A stretch of 64,000 nucleotides of DNA, from NCBI RefSeq assembly GCF_036323735.1, contig NC_086028.1:43320501-43384500 (forward strand), read 5' to 3'. The number at the start of each line of letters is the position of its first letter. Position 1 is the stretch's first letter. Shown here piece after piece: positions 32,746 through 44,572 of the stretch. Below the pieces are notes generated by a model. The model was not told where the DNA came from. It searched no databases and saw nothing but the letters and a program-made list of their open reading frames with translations. The stretch is from Rattus norvegicus. Lineage: Eukaryota > Chordata > Mammalia > Rodentia > Muridae. The position numbers were made by a program, and so were the translations under genes.

Positions 32746-35700
32746 GTTTATTTATAAACCAGTTCACATATACACATTAACTATGTAGTAGTAACTAGTT
32801 ACTATATTTATGGTAATATATATTTTTATGATTTCTATTGGCTGTTTCACCTTTAAAGATGGCTTAAATATTTGGTATTTTTATTTAGTAGTGAGAAATC
32901 TAGATTTGTTTTCTTTTTCTTTCTTTTCAATTTTTCTTGTTGTTCTAAAGAAAATTTGAGTTCAGAGGTACATACTCCAGTTTTGGAATTTAAATTCCAC
33001 TTAAGGCCACAGTTAGTATGATTTAGTAACAGCTATTGAAAGTATTGCAAACTCAACTCTTACTAATGTTTTTAGTGTATAGCATGCATGTTAACTAAAT
33101 TTTTACCTTGAAAATATATTTGGCAAAATCCAAGCCCTATTAAGCTAAGGTGTGCAAATAGAATTGGCAGGCATTATTCATAGGCAACATACACTTGTTT
33201 ATTTCAAAGTTACAACAAGTTTGATGGTATGGTATGCATGCAGTGCTTTCAAATAACACATACCTTTGTTCTTATAAGGTTTAAGTTTTCCATTGTGGAT
33301 ATAGATGGCATTTTCTCTATTATCCATTGCCCTTTTGCTGGACACCTAAGCTGGACCCATGACTGAGCCATAGTGAACAGCACCGTGAGAAACACTGATG
33401 TACACTTATCTCTGTGCTGTGCTGACTTAGAGGCCAGCAGGGAAATGGGAAGAAGTTATCAAATGGTAGATCTTTAAATTCTATTCTTTTTCTTTGTGTA
33501 TGGTGTGTGTGTTTGCATATATGAGTGAACACATGTATGTGAGGGTGTATGCATTCTTGTGCATATGGCTGCTCAAGATTCAGAGCTGGTATCTTTCTCA
33601 GCTTTATGAGAAAGTCCACTGCTCATCTGAAACTGGGGCAATGACCGATGTGGCTTCCTTGTTGAATGTCGGTCCTGGCCTATTTTAAACAGAATAGGCA
33701 GAGAGCCAGCAATAGCCAGAACACATGATATTTTTTAAATGTCCAAAGTAAAGTCCACTAAAATTTCCGAATAGACTCACAGGAGCCTCCATCTACTGCA
33801 CTCCTTTGTTCTCCATGACTGGACATGAGAGTGATGGGCCCAGTGTGATGTGGCTGTAGAACTATTGGTATTTATGATAGTTAAATATAAGAAGAAGTGG
33901 CAGCGTTAGTTTCTGGAAAGGATCTGACATAGAATTACCTTTCAGAAATGAAGTTTGTGATGAGACGGGGCCTTGACACTCTCACCAGGTCTTGAGGTTG
34001 GAAGCACTAAAATGGAGTAGCACATCATTTTCAAGAGAGAATGTCCATTTCTGATAGTGACATAAATGATTTATTTATGACCACAATAATCTATGAGATC
34101 TGACTTCTCATGAATTTGCATTCTAATTTCTGTCCTTAGCCCTAGTAGTATTTGCTACATGGGAAAAGAACAGTTCTGTCAGGAAGGAAGTGAAGAAGAT
34201 TCCATGTTGTCTGACATCTTCTACAAGGTGGATTTTAATTTATAACTGCGGTCTGGTATAAAACCAATGCAAAAGATGGAATCAAACCACTATTAAGGAA
34301 TAGGAGTTGCAAAGATAGAAACTGAAGAGCAATCTTCCTTAGCATCAGAACTATCCACTCCACATGAAATTACTGCTATGTAGCTTGACAGCCCAAGAGA
34401 ATATAAAGTTAACAAGAAAGTAAATTATTTCAAATATTGTAAGTAGAAGAACAGAGAAGAAACACGTAGGAAGCCTGGTTGAACGATGATTCCAGGTCTG
34501 GTTGATCCAGTGACCTGTTTCTCTCATTTGCTGCTTTTGCTTTCTTCAGCCTCTCTGCTTTCTCTCTAATTTAGCTTCAGGTATGACACTCATGTAACAT
34601 GTCACATGTAAACTCAGTGTCAGAACAGAGAGTGGAATCAAGTCAGACCCACATCAGAATGACTGCACTAGACACCTCTCTTAAAGACTGCTGTCCTGCT
34701 CATCCAGACATCTATGAATGGGCTTCTTCACCACAGGTCGTAAGACAGTACTTGGCCTCCTCATGCACCAAGGTTTATGCTTGGCAAACATGGGACACTG
34801 CACCGAGGCTCTCAGAGAACAACGCCAAACACATGTTAAAGATTCTGCACTTGGCAAACTGATTGGAGCTCCTGTGAACATGGAGCTTTGGAACATCACA
34901 GAGACAAAGCCCATTTACCCTGGGCTGTCTACAGTGTCCTGAGGAGCCATTCATTGCCCACTGTGGTTTCTGCCAGCATGTCTGTGACAAGGAGGTGACA
35001 CCTTTGGAGTGTATTGGCTTCTTAGAATCCTAGTTTCCCTGAGTCTTAGAGCTTTCCAAGTCACCAGACAGCATCTGAGAACCACAGCAGGGATTTTCCC
35101 ACTTTGTTACAACCTGAATCCTGAGGTTTCCACAAGTGTAGGTGAAAATGCCTTGAGTTATGGCTTAAGACTGGTTTGTGCTTTGTAACAGCCCAGGAAA
35201 CTTTGAAACAAATCATTGGGAGAAACGTGATCCCAAGTTCCTGGGCCATGGTCACTCACATTTGGCTCAAGAATAAGTGATTCATCATTTCCGTTGAATA
35301 TACTGTGTGATTGGTTTTGGGGAATATCTTTATGTGCAAGTGCAGGTACCCTGACGATGTGAAACCCTTGGGGCAAATTGTACTGTCTAAATTTAAATCT
35401 CTTTAAAAATTATTTTTACTATATCACAATAAAGGAGGCGAAGGGAGAAAACTGTATCTCATTCTTTATTTTTACATAATTTTAATTTTACATTAATTAT
35501 CAAGAAGGTACACAGAATTCTTTAAATATGCCAATGATATCTAGTTACCCATGGTTAATGTTGTTAAACACTGTTCTTCTGTCTCACTCTAAATTGAACA
35601 CTTCATGATGATTCATTTTTCAATATGACATAATGTCAAATGGTAAGACTTGTGTCCCACAAAATTAAACACACATTCTGAACTTTCATAAAATGTAACA

Positions 35701-35888
35701 GAGGCACAACTCAAATAAGATTTCTGAATGGGCAAGAAGTATATCAACAAAGAAAATTTAAGAATAGAGAAAGAGTTCTACAAAAAAGTATGAATATGAA
35801 ATGAGACATGATGGATCAGCCATAACCTCCGCATGAGACTGGGATCAACAGATGCATAGAGACAAGGAAGAGGAATATGCATTATGGG
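32746..35888 (-). other. 3' flank of OR C (conserved module sequence)
   Basis: No gene is seen. It is homologous to the flanks of B and D, with an uninterrupted empty L1 site at about 32811-32835. A minus-strand AATAAA at 35465-35470, about 420 nt past the stop codon of gene C, is a possible polyadenylation signal not kept in A. Confidence 0.65.
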
Positions 35889-36851
35889 TTACTTTACAAT
35901 TTCTTGGAAGAGGGAGCTCACACCCAGCCATTTCCTCATAGCCTCAGTGACATTCTTATTCCTAAAACTATAGATTAGTGGGTTCAACAGAGGTGTGAGT
36001 ATGGTGTAAAACACAGACACTACCATGTCCTTCTCAGGGGTGTGGAGGGAGGCAGGGAGCATATAGTTATAGATAGCAGTGCCATAGAAGAGGATGACCA
36101 CAGTCATGTGGGAGGAGCAGGTTGCAAGAGCCTTCTTCCTGCCCTCAGCTGAGTTCATCCTGAGAACAGTGAGGAGGATGGATGAATAGGATCCTGAAAT
36201 GACTGTCACAGGAATGAGAAGCATGAGCACACAGCACACATACATGAAGGTCTCATAGAGCCAGGTGTCTGTGCAGGAGAGCTTTGTCACAGCAAGAACC
36301 TCACAGAAGAAGTGATAGATCTCCCGCGACCCACAGAATGGGAAGGTCATGGTGACAGGGGTGAACATGAAGCCATCTAAGGATCCCAGGAGCCAACATG
36401 AAGATATCAGGAGAAGACACACCCTGTGGTTCATAAGGACATGATACCGGAGTGGATGGCAGATGGCCACATAGCGGTCATAGGACATGGCAGCCAGAAG
36501 CAAAAATTCTGAACCTGCTAGTGTCAGGTAGAGGAACATCTGCATCCCACAGGCAGCAGCTGAGATCCTGTGGTTCCCCAGCACCTGGTCCATGAGCATG
36601 TTGGGGACAGTGACAGAAATGTACATCATGTCCATGAGAGACAGCTGGCTGATAAACAAGTACATGGGTGTGTGGAGGTGTGTGTCAGAGAGTATCAGCA
36701 GGATCAGGAGGGCATTCCCTGACAAGGCCATCAGGAAAACCACAAATATGACCCCAGCAAGCAGGGCAGGGTGTTTGGATTGACTTAAGAATCCTACCAG
36801 TGCAAAACCTGACTGTCCAGTGTAGTTGTTCATCCAGGTATTGATGTCCAT
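35889..36851 (-). CDS. Olfactory receptor C, OR2T-like, intact
   Basis: A complete 320-residue odorant receptor with all the motifs given for gene B at the same residue numbers: N9-Y-T glycosylation site, GN 45-46, LHTPMY 59-64, MSYDRYVAIC 122-131, the ECL2 cysteines, SY 221-222, KALATCSSH 240-248 and PLLNPLIYS 287-295. Unusual for this set are leucine at 65 after LHTPMY, N84 in TVPNML where the others have K, and F116 where the others have C (AGSEF). It shares L186, T194, T258, I260 and D275 with pseudogene A, making it A's closest relative in the window. The start choice is supported by the acceptor 9 nt upstream. Confidence 0.95.
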   Translation of the reverse strand: MDINTWMNNYTGQSGFALVGFLSQSKHPALLAGVIFVVFLMALSGNALLILLILSDTHLHTPMYLFISQLSLMDMMYISVTVPNMLMDQVLGNHRISAAACGMQMFLYLTLAGSEFLLLAAMSYDRYVAICHPLRYHVLMNHRVCLLLISSCWLLGSLDGFMFTPVTMTFPFCGSREIYHFFCEVLAVTKLSCTDTWLYETFMYVCCVLMLLIPVTVISGSYSSILLTVLRMNSAEGRKKALATCSSHMTVVILFYGTAIYNYMLPASLHTPEKDMVVSVFYTILTPLLNPLIYSFRNKNVTEAMRKWLGVSSLFQEIVK

Positions 36852-36890
36852 GTGTGTCTCCTAGGCAACCAAGAATGTTTATGGTTAGTG
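36852..36890 (-). other. Splice acceptor before OR C
   Basis: The minus strand reads CACTAACC, then ATTCTTGGTTGCCTAG, with the AG at 36861-36862 and 9 nt (GAGACACAC) to the ATG. It has the same position and branch-like motif as in A and B. Confidence 0.6.
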
Positions 36891-37347
36891 ACTTCTTACT
36901 GGTATACATAGAAGCCTACTATCCTGAGAAAATTTCTGGGTCTGCAGATTTGAAAATGATAATCTATTTATAATATATGGAATTTAAAAAATTAATAATT
37001 CACATCTGTCTATGTTTGGAGCCATTAACACTCAGAGTATAGCTGACAGAGTTCATGATCATGGTTTTTCCTCGTGACAGATAGTGTCTTCTATCAACAA
37101 GTTTTTGATATTTGCAAGATAACTTTTTGCTCTCAACAAAAATAGTGAATTACATCAGAAAATGAACCAATAAAAACCAGTGTAAGTGAAATATAAACAA
37201 GTAAACAAATAGACATTTTGTTCAGATGTTAATGTGTGCAAAAGTTCTTCTTAAGAATCATTGTACAGCTTCTTCTCCTAGCATAATATTTCATATACTC
37301 CCCAGATTAGCATTCATTGAGGAATGTAGTGTTTAAAATAATGTGGT
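36891..37347 (-). other. Proximal 5' flank of OR C
   Basis: Homologous to 23411-23870 in module B. It ends in the left target-site copy of the L1 insertion (37335-37347). No gene is seen. Confidence 0.65.
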
Positions 37348-37990
37348 CCTTCTTTAAAAGGGGGAACAAGAATACCCTTGGCAGGGAAGAGAGAGGCAAA
37401 GATTAAAACAGAGACAGAAGGAACACCCATTCAGAGCCTGCCCCACATGTGGCCCATACATATACAGCCACCCAATTAGACAAGATGGATGAAGCAAAGA
37501 AGTGCAGACCGACAGGAGCCGGATGTAGATCTCTCCTGAGAGACACAGCCAGAATACAGCAAATACAGAGGCGAATGCCAGCAGCAAACCACTGAACTGA
37601 GAATAGGACCCCCGTTGAAGGAATCAGAGAAAGAACTGGAAGAGCTTGAAGGGGCTCGAGACCCCATATGTACAACAATGCCAAGCAACCAGAGCTTCCA
37701 GGGACTAAGCCACTACCTAAAGACTATACATGGACTGACCCTGGACTCTGACCCCATAGGTAGCAATGAATATCCTAGTAAGAGCACCAGTGGAAGGGGA
37801 AGCCCTGGGTCCTGCTAAGACTGAGCCCCCAGTGAACATGATTTTTGGGGGGAGGGTGGCAATGGGGGGAGGGTGGGGAGGGGAACACCCGTACAGAAGG
37901 GGAGGGGGAGGGATTAGGGGGATGTTGGTCCGGAAACCGGGAAAGGGAATAACATTCTAAATGTAAATAAGAAATACTCAAGTTAATAAA
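37348..37990 (+). mobile_element. 5'-truncated L1 3' end with clear target-site duplication
   Basis: About 643 bp of L1 3' UTR in plus orientation, flanked by AAAATAATGTGGT at 37335-37347 and 37991-38003. The empty site is seen in modules A (near 10604) and B (near 23857). The G-rich purine tract lies at 37849-37922. It is very close to the 3' UTR of the 53356-59957 L1, which marks a recent insertion. Confidence 0.93.
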
Positions 37991-39102
37991 AAAATAATGT
38001 GGTACTAGATTTAGGTTGAGTAATGCATACAGCCAACTTAAAATTGAATTTGAACTCTCATGTAACTTTATTTTGATCGATGAATGGTCTCTCAATGTAC
38101 ATTCATATAAACATATTCACATGAAAATGTAGACAAAATAATATATTGTGTTTCTCATCCAACACTGGTTAGACAGACTTTTTTGGAAATCCCACCTCTT
38201 CTGGTCTCTTCTTCTCTTAGTTCATCTCCTCACAGGTTGTCAATTTTCTTTAAGCTTCAGGTGACTGAGGGTTTAGCAGTCATTGCTGGTTTCCATGCCA
38301 GGGTGGGGCAGCAGCATCTTTGTGGCCTTTCAGCTGTTTCCTCATGGAGTCTGAGGACAAAGAACATAGCCCCAAGACATTCCTGACAGTCGTTCACCAT
38401 TCCTTATACCCTACACTCACAGCCTGCCTCTGTGTTAGGTGCTGAGAGAATTCCAGGGACACATTAATCTTGATTGCACTGAACAAGTTCAGTGTCCGCC
38501 AATGCTGGGAAAATAGTATATAAATTCAATTTAAGTTGGAAGGTTTAAATAGGAACAACACAGTGAGAAGTACCTTGCCACAGAATACATCCATCCTTTC
38601 TGACCAGGCCCACTGTACTTTAAAAGAGAGATTTTTATACATTTTTATTCTATTTATTCATTCTTTTATTTATTATTTCTTAACAAGTAGATAGTATATT
38701 TTGGTAAGTATAAGCAGTAGGAAGGAAATGAAATCTCCACTTTCTAAGATGTTAGCAATATTTTCAAGGGATGGGTTGTTGAGAGAGCTATCATAACTCT
38801 TAGGAACATTTTACATATGTGTCAAGATTCTAAAAATGAAAACATTAAAGCAAACCAAATCCTGAGGTCATTGAAATATCCCGTACTGCCCGAGCTGCTG
38901 ACGGAGCAGAGAAAGGCAAGCTTCTTGATGCCTTCACATAGATGAAAGACATTTCTGAGACCACTGGAATGATATGGGCAGAGATACAGATAAGAAATAG
39001 ACTGCGAGATAGGAAGAAATAAAGTAGATTTGCATTTTACAAATATATATTTGTGAAAGGAAACTCAGATCTATTCAATAATGTAAGCTTTTCAACACTC
39101 AC

Positions 39103-39175
39103 CTTTGTTTATCTGCTGACTCAGTTTATGATGATGGACACAGTGAAGAAAGACAGGGAGGGAGCCACAGGCCCT
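39103..39175 (-). other. Candidate non-coding exon 2 of OR C
   Basis: Equivalent to 11638-11706. The donor GTGAGT (39097-39102) is intact on the minus strand. The acceptor region has changed to CTTCTAAG, shifting the likely AG by a few bases. Prediction only. Confidence 0.3.
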
Positions 39176-39730
39176 TAGAAGCCTGGCACACTATCTGCTG
39201 GTTGAGTGGAGGTCAGGAGGCAGGTGAGGGGCAGGAGGTGTGCTAGGATGATCGGAGTTCTCTTTTAAGTGGGGACCACTGGCATCAGAGTGATCAGGAA
39301 CAGGGTGTGAAAACAGCAACAGATTATCAGCTAGCTTGTCCTTACTGCTGTGCCATTTGATGCCATGTGAACAGCTTTGTGCAATGTGAACCCTTTGCAT
39401 TGCTAACAGTGAAGGCAGAGCAACAACAGAGCAGCATCCCAAGACAGCAGCATCCCTGAGCCTCCCTGGTGCTTCCACAGGACTCAACACACACTCTTCT
39501 TTTACAGAGGAGAAACTCAGGGTCTCATGCATCTGCCTCATGTCATACAATCAGTGCCAGACTGAGTGCTTACCCTGTAAGTAGGCACAGCATGGGCACC
39601 TGCCTGGCTTCTATGGGAAACATTACTCCTGTAGAGAGGTATGGTTTTACTTTAGATCACTCATTGCATGCTTCATATGACGAAACTTGAATAAAATGAG
39701 GACAATTATTTTTGCATTATTGTAACTCTC

Positions 39731-39830
39731 TCTCTTACTTTTCTTTTTTTTCTTTTGGAGCTGAGAACTGAACCCAGGGCCTTGCACTTACTAGGCTAGC
39801 GCTCTACCACTGAGGTAAATCCCCAACCCC
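39731..39830 (-). repeat. ID SINE (tRNA-Ala/BC1-derived), module C
   Basis: On the minus strand it reads as a rat ID element: GATTTACCTCAGTGGTAGAG (A-box side), AGCGCTAGCC, AAGGCCCTGGGTTCAGTTCT (B-box side), then an A-rich tail. It is flanked by TATTGTAACTCTC at 39718-39730 and 39831-39843. The empty site is near 25575 in module B. Mutations in the B box suggest it is not a source element. Confidence 0.93.
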
Positions 39831-40036
39831 TATTGTAACTCTCAAAACTTATGCACACTTGAAATTAAACAACCCTCCCACAGACAGTTTTGAAATGAAT
39901 GCATTGTGATATGAATGCTCAAGACTGCAGAAGGAAGGGTGGCTGTGGAACAGATGACTACAACAATCCTGGTACTTGTGAGACTGAGGCAGGGATCATC
40001 AACATATGCAAGGCAAGACTCGTGTTGTTGTGAACA

Positions 40037-40059
40037 CGTGTGTGTGTGTGTGTGTGTGT
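40037..40059 (+). repeat. (TG)n microsatellite, module C
   Basis: About 11 TG units, the shortest of the three paralogous loci. Confidence 0.9.
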
Positions 40060-40146
40060 TTGTCTATGGAACACATACTGCTTCATTCATAATATAGAGA
40101 AAATTCTCAGTAAGGAAGCACTAAACAGAATCTTTAGGACCATCCT

Positions 40147-40292
40147 GGGTGTGCTAGTGTACACCTTTGACCCCAGCATTCAGAAGAAGAGGCATGTAGA
40201 TCTGTGTTTGACACCATCCTGGTCTACAGACTGAGTTCCATGGCAGCCAGGGTGACACAGACAAACGCTGTCTCACAAAACCAAGAATGATT
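40147..40292 (+). repeat. Degenerate B1 SINE, module C
   Basis: It contains ACCATCCTGGTCTACAGACT and AGCCAGGGTGACACAGA in B1 order and is paralogous to 13285-13425. Confidence 0.8.
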
Positions 40293-40431
40293 AGGAGGAG
40301 GCTGATTTCTCTCCTGATAATAAAAAGACAGTAAAAATAGGGGATAAACAAGATTCTGTAAGGAAGGAACAGAGAGTCCAGTGCCCATGCTGTGCTGTGC
40401 TGTGCTGTGTTGTGCTGTCAGGTGGACTTAC

Positions 40432-40580
40432 CGTCAGATGGTGCTGCAGTCTGGGCCACAGTGGGCAAGAGACAGAAGCTACTTAAGTGTACAGGGAAAA
40501 GGAGGCAAGTGACGTCATTCTTGTCTGGACTAGGCTCACTGTCAGATAAAGATGTTTGTTGGTAACTCCCCTCTGGGACT
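40432..40580 (-). promoter_or_regulatory. Candidate OR C promoter and non-coding first exon
   Basis: Perfect TGACGTCA at 40510-40517, palindrome TCCCCTCTGGGA at 40567-40578, and donor GTAAGT with the exon ending at 40432 on the minus strand. The TAATGA homeodomain-like site of A and B has changed here (GCTCACTGTCAG on plus). If that site matters, C may be expressed differently. Confidence 0.48.
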
Positions 40581-40773
40581 TTAAAAAGAATGTTACTAGG
40601 AGAGCCAGGGATCCTACCAGAAACCTCTTCCAAAGCTTGATTTATCCTTCAGTTTTGTTATAGTGAAAAATTATAAGCAGTATAAAAAATAACCCTGAAT
40701 AACACCATCATAAGTAAAATTCAGCCCTAACGTGTCAGTAATTGTATGTCCAGAACTTTATTCAGTACACAAT

Positions 40774-40872
40774 TCTCTCTCTGTCTCTCTCTGTCTGTCT
40801 CTCTCTCTGTCTCTGTCTCTGTCTCTCTGTCTCTCTCTCTGCCTCTCTCTCTCTCTCTGTCTCTCTCTCTTT
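40774..40872 (+). repeat. (TC)n/(TCTG)n low-complexity repeat
   Basis: About 100 bp of TCTC and TCTG units. Module B has only a short pyrimidine stretch at the same point (26533-26565), so the repeat expanded in C. Confidence 0.95.
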
Positions 40873-41199
40873 CCTCTTACTCTTTGTGTTCACCCAACAT
40901 TCAGACAGCCTTCATAGGCATACACTTGAAGCTTGGGTTTCAGCTGCTATATTGTAAATGCAGGATAACCCCGAACCCTCATCCTTCTTGTCCTCCTCCA
41001 AGTCCATCAGTCTATGTTCTGCTGTAAGTCACAACCCATATTCTTTAGAGCTGCCTTCAGTGTAAATGTTTGCTTCAATATAAACAGAGACCTGAAGGAT
41101 ACAGAACATTCTATAAATGCAAATGTCTTAGAAGAAAATGCAAATCTTGACATTGCCAACAGCTAAGCAAAAGTCCCAGGTTAAAAGTCACTCTCTGTC

Positions 41200-41947
41200 T
41201 TAAACTGCAGGTAATTGTGAAGGACACTGTGTAGTCTGAGCTAGTCTACACAGGGTGGAAGACAGACCCAACTCTGTACTCTTAACCTGCAGCCAAATTG
41301 TACTGAAATTTTTCTGAATGTTAAAGGTTTCTAATCACTTTCCAACAACTTGCCACTGTTCCCATGCCATCCTCTGGTTCCACAGTGTCCTGTGTTCACA
41401 TAGGCCAGCTCCTGAGCTCTGCCCTCTTTGGTACCCATGGATTTAGCCTACAGATGGAAGAGTGTCTTGAATCCTTTCACATTGATTTGAGTGCATTCCT
41501 GGGTAGACATTGGCAGGGGACAGGGAAAGGAATGGCGTCCTTCCCTATAGCTGCTGGTCTTGGGCAGCTGCATCAAATTTCATTGACAGAGGCTCTGTGG
41601 GACTGCAGGCTGTGTCCAGCACTTAAAGCATCTAACTAGGCATTGTTAGGACACAGTTGTCTTGGGTCTTTCATGGTCTCAGTAAAGGACTGCCTCAGTA
41701 AAGGACTGCAGCATCTATTGCAGCTGTCAAGGTGATAATATTCAATCTCAATGCCACCAGCCTGCCCTATGCCCTACATTATGTTCTCCAGCTTGAAAAT
41801 GGAAGGCTTTGTAGAGTCCAGGAAACTGATCCATGAGGATCTCTGTTAGAGAAGAGAAATAAAAATTAGTTATCATCAAACGAATCTTAAGTAATAGGAA
41901 AGTGGTAAACCCATGCTGCAATCCGTTCATGTCATAGAAATGCAATA
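41200..41947. other. Unidentified conserved block, module C
   Basis: Partner of 26900-27660. The plus frame 41364-41639 keeps the reading of module B for about 70 residues with eight or so changes. The minus frame is broken. No known domain is recognised. See the module B entry for possible identities. Confidence 0.4.
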
Positions 41948-41963
41948 GGAAAAGAAATTTTTT

Positions 41964-42282
41964 TTATTAACTTGAGTATTTCTTATATACATTTCGAGTG
42001 TTATTCCCTTTCCCGGTTTCCCGGGCAAACATCCCCCTAATCCCTCCCCCTCCCCTTCTTTATGGCTATTCCCCTCCCCATCCTCCCCCCATTGCCGCCC
42101 TCCCCCCAACAATCTAGTTCACTGGGGGTTCAGTCTTAGCAGGACCCAGGGCTTCCCCTTCCACTGGTGCTCTTACTAGGATATTCATTGCTACCTATGA
42201 GGTCAGAGTCCAGGGTCAGTCCATGTATAGTCCTTAGGTAGTGACTTAGTCCCTGGAAGCTCTGGTTACTTGGCATTGCTGT
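41964..42282 (-). mobile_element. Short 5'-truncated L1 3' end
   Basis: About 319 bp of L1 3' UTR in minus orientation (starts TATTAACTTGAGTATTTC), flanked by GGAAAAGAAATTTTT at 41948-41962 and about 42283-42297. It is absent from the same place in module B (about 27650). Confidence 0.92.
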
Positions 42283-42289
42283 GGAAAAG

Positions 42290-42880
42290 AAATTTTTATA
42301 ACAGACAAATTTTTATAAACAAACAAGTTTATAAAGCTTATACACAGCACAATCTGCACAAGCTTTGCAAGGGACTCTGGGTAATTCCATGGGAGCCACA
42401 GTGTGGACACTGTGTTGAGATGAGGAAATCTGCTTGACCACTGTCTGAGTGTGTGAGGTCATTTTAGCTATTACTTCCTCTCTAGGCCTAAAAGATAGTT
42501 CTCATAACCTGAGCCTTTCAAATGGTTAGTCTGAAATCTAAAGAGTAAAATGTATATCTTCTTTTGACCCTGTTCTACCAGATTTTAACCTAGGTACCAC
42601 CAGAAGTCCATCCCAGTGTGGGTGGAGATACCCTGCTCTACCAAGGGCCATACTGGCCAGAAGATCAGAGAGAAAACAGAAACTAAGAAACAAAACACAC
42701 ATCTAGCAAAGACAAACTCAGAAATCTGTGCCTCAACCTATTATCACCCCAAACCCAGATGCCTAGATGCCAGTAGAAGAACATAGCCTAAGCAGTTAAG
42801 GCCATAGGTCACCACCCGTGTCCAGATACACTACTCTTGCATGTCTGCCTATTTCAAGACAGGTGAACTCAGGAAAAATA
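42290..42880. other. Module sequence shared by B and C, no gene seen
   Basis: Counterpart of 27661-28250, non-coding as far as can be seen. Confidence 0.5.
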
Positions 42881-43820
42881 TCTTAAAATGAACTTTATGA
42901 AGATGATACAGGTTCTTAAAGAGGGAATGAATAAATTCCATAAAGAAAGCCAAGGCAGTTAAGGAAACAAACAAAATAGTTGAAGGATATTAATAAAACT
43001 AAGTAAGACCTGAAAATGGAACATGAACCAATACAGAAAACACAGAGGGATTTGTGTAATTGAAAGATCTAGGTAAGTAAAGGGGAACTACAGATGCAGG
43101 CATCAGCAACAGAATACAAGAGATGGAGATGCAAGAGAGAATCTCAAGTGTTGAAGAAATTGATACATTAGTGACAGAAAATATTAAATCTAAAAAATTC
43201 CTGACACAAAATATCCAAGAAACACAACACCTAAGATTAATACTAATAGAAAAAGAAACATCCCAGATTATATTGTTAACAAATTCATAGAAGAAAGTTT
43301 TCCTAACCTAAAGAAGGAAATGCCTGTACAGGTACAAGAAGCTTTCAGAATGCCAAATCAATTGGACCAGAAAAGAAAATTCCCTGGTCATGTAATAATC
43401 AAACATTAAACAGACAGAGCAAAGATATGATATTGAAAGCTATAAAGGAAAAAGTCCAAGTAACATATAAATGCAGACAATGAGAACTACACCTGAGTTG
43501 TCAATGGTGAATCTCAGAATCAGAGTGCCTGGAAAGAAGCCCTCTATTCTACAAAACCAGTGATACTTCACCTGAGAGACTATGCTCACCATAGATGGAG
43601 AAAATAAAACATTTCACAATAAGGTCTAATCACCTTTTAATCACTATAGATGGAGAAAATAAAACATTCCACAATAAGGTCTAATTTAAACAATATCTGG
43701 ACACAAATCTGGCTGTATAGAAGGAGAAACCTAACCCAAGAAGGTTACCCATATGTATGAAAACACAAGAAATAAATGATCTCATATCAATAAAAACTAA
43801 ATAAGGGAAGAACAGACACA
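42881..43820 (+). mobile_element. Old L1 ORF1 remnant (plus strand), module C
   Basis: The same remnant as 28181-28876, but it continues further, into the ORF1 C-terminal region (GAGACTATGC near 43576, then GATGGAGAAAATAAAACATT). A roughly 36-bp segment, AGATGGAGAAAATAAAACAT and following, is tandemly repeated at about 43594 and 43646. Many stops. Confidence 0.7.
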
Positions 43821-43821
43821 T

Positions 43822-43896
43822 CACCGCCACCACCAACACCACCATCTCTACCACCATTATCAGCCCCAAGATCAGGACCATCACCACCACCAAGAA
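43822..43896 (+). repeat. CAC/ACC-rich trinucleotide repeat
   Basis: Imperfect CACCAC units lie just after the ORF1 remnant, at the place where the plus-strand L1 at 5172 has its CAA repeat. It may therefore be the same inter-ORF simple repeat in diverged form. Confidence 0.7.
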
Positions 43897-44484
43897 CAGA
43901 AAGCAAACATCATTGGTCATTGAGACCTTTTTATATCAATATATTTAATTCCCTATTCATAGATACAGGCAAACAGAATGGATGTACAAATAGGAACATT
44001 TAATATGTAACAATAAAGATTTCAAACCAAAATTAATCAAAAGGGGCAGGGAGGAACACTTACTGTCTGTCAAGGGAAAAAAGTATCAAAATGATCTTTT
44101 AAATTAGACATTGAACCCCACATATTGATTGTGGTAGGGTTCAATACCTAATGCTCACCAACAGCCTGGTCATCAAGGCAAAAAGAAAACAGGGAAATAC
44201 TGGAGGCAACAGAAAAAACAAAGCTGTCAATCTTCCAGCAGTGTATTTTCCAATAGCACAGCATGCTATCTGCAGTTGAGGCAGGAGAAAATTTGTCCTG
44301 GTTACTAGCTTGCCACATATGAGCCAAACTCTACAAGAAGATTTTTCAATCCTCATCATGTTATTTGAGGAACAATGCGAATGCTTGTACCATACAGTCT
44401 CATTGACAAAAACCTCTAAAATTAATATTAATAAAAGAGCTTTAAATGCCATATTCTGTAGAAGAGCTCTGAAGGTTTTTAAGA

Positions 44485-44572
<88 letters not shown>

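Larger units (their letters stand above)
38004..41199 (-). other. 5' flank of OR C (conserved module sequence)
   Basis: No coding gene is seen. It parallels modules A and B and is the most diverged of the three over the segment equivalent to 11729-12125. It carries its own ID insertion (39731-39830) and an expanded TC/TG-rich repeat at 40774-40872. Confidence 0.7.
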
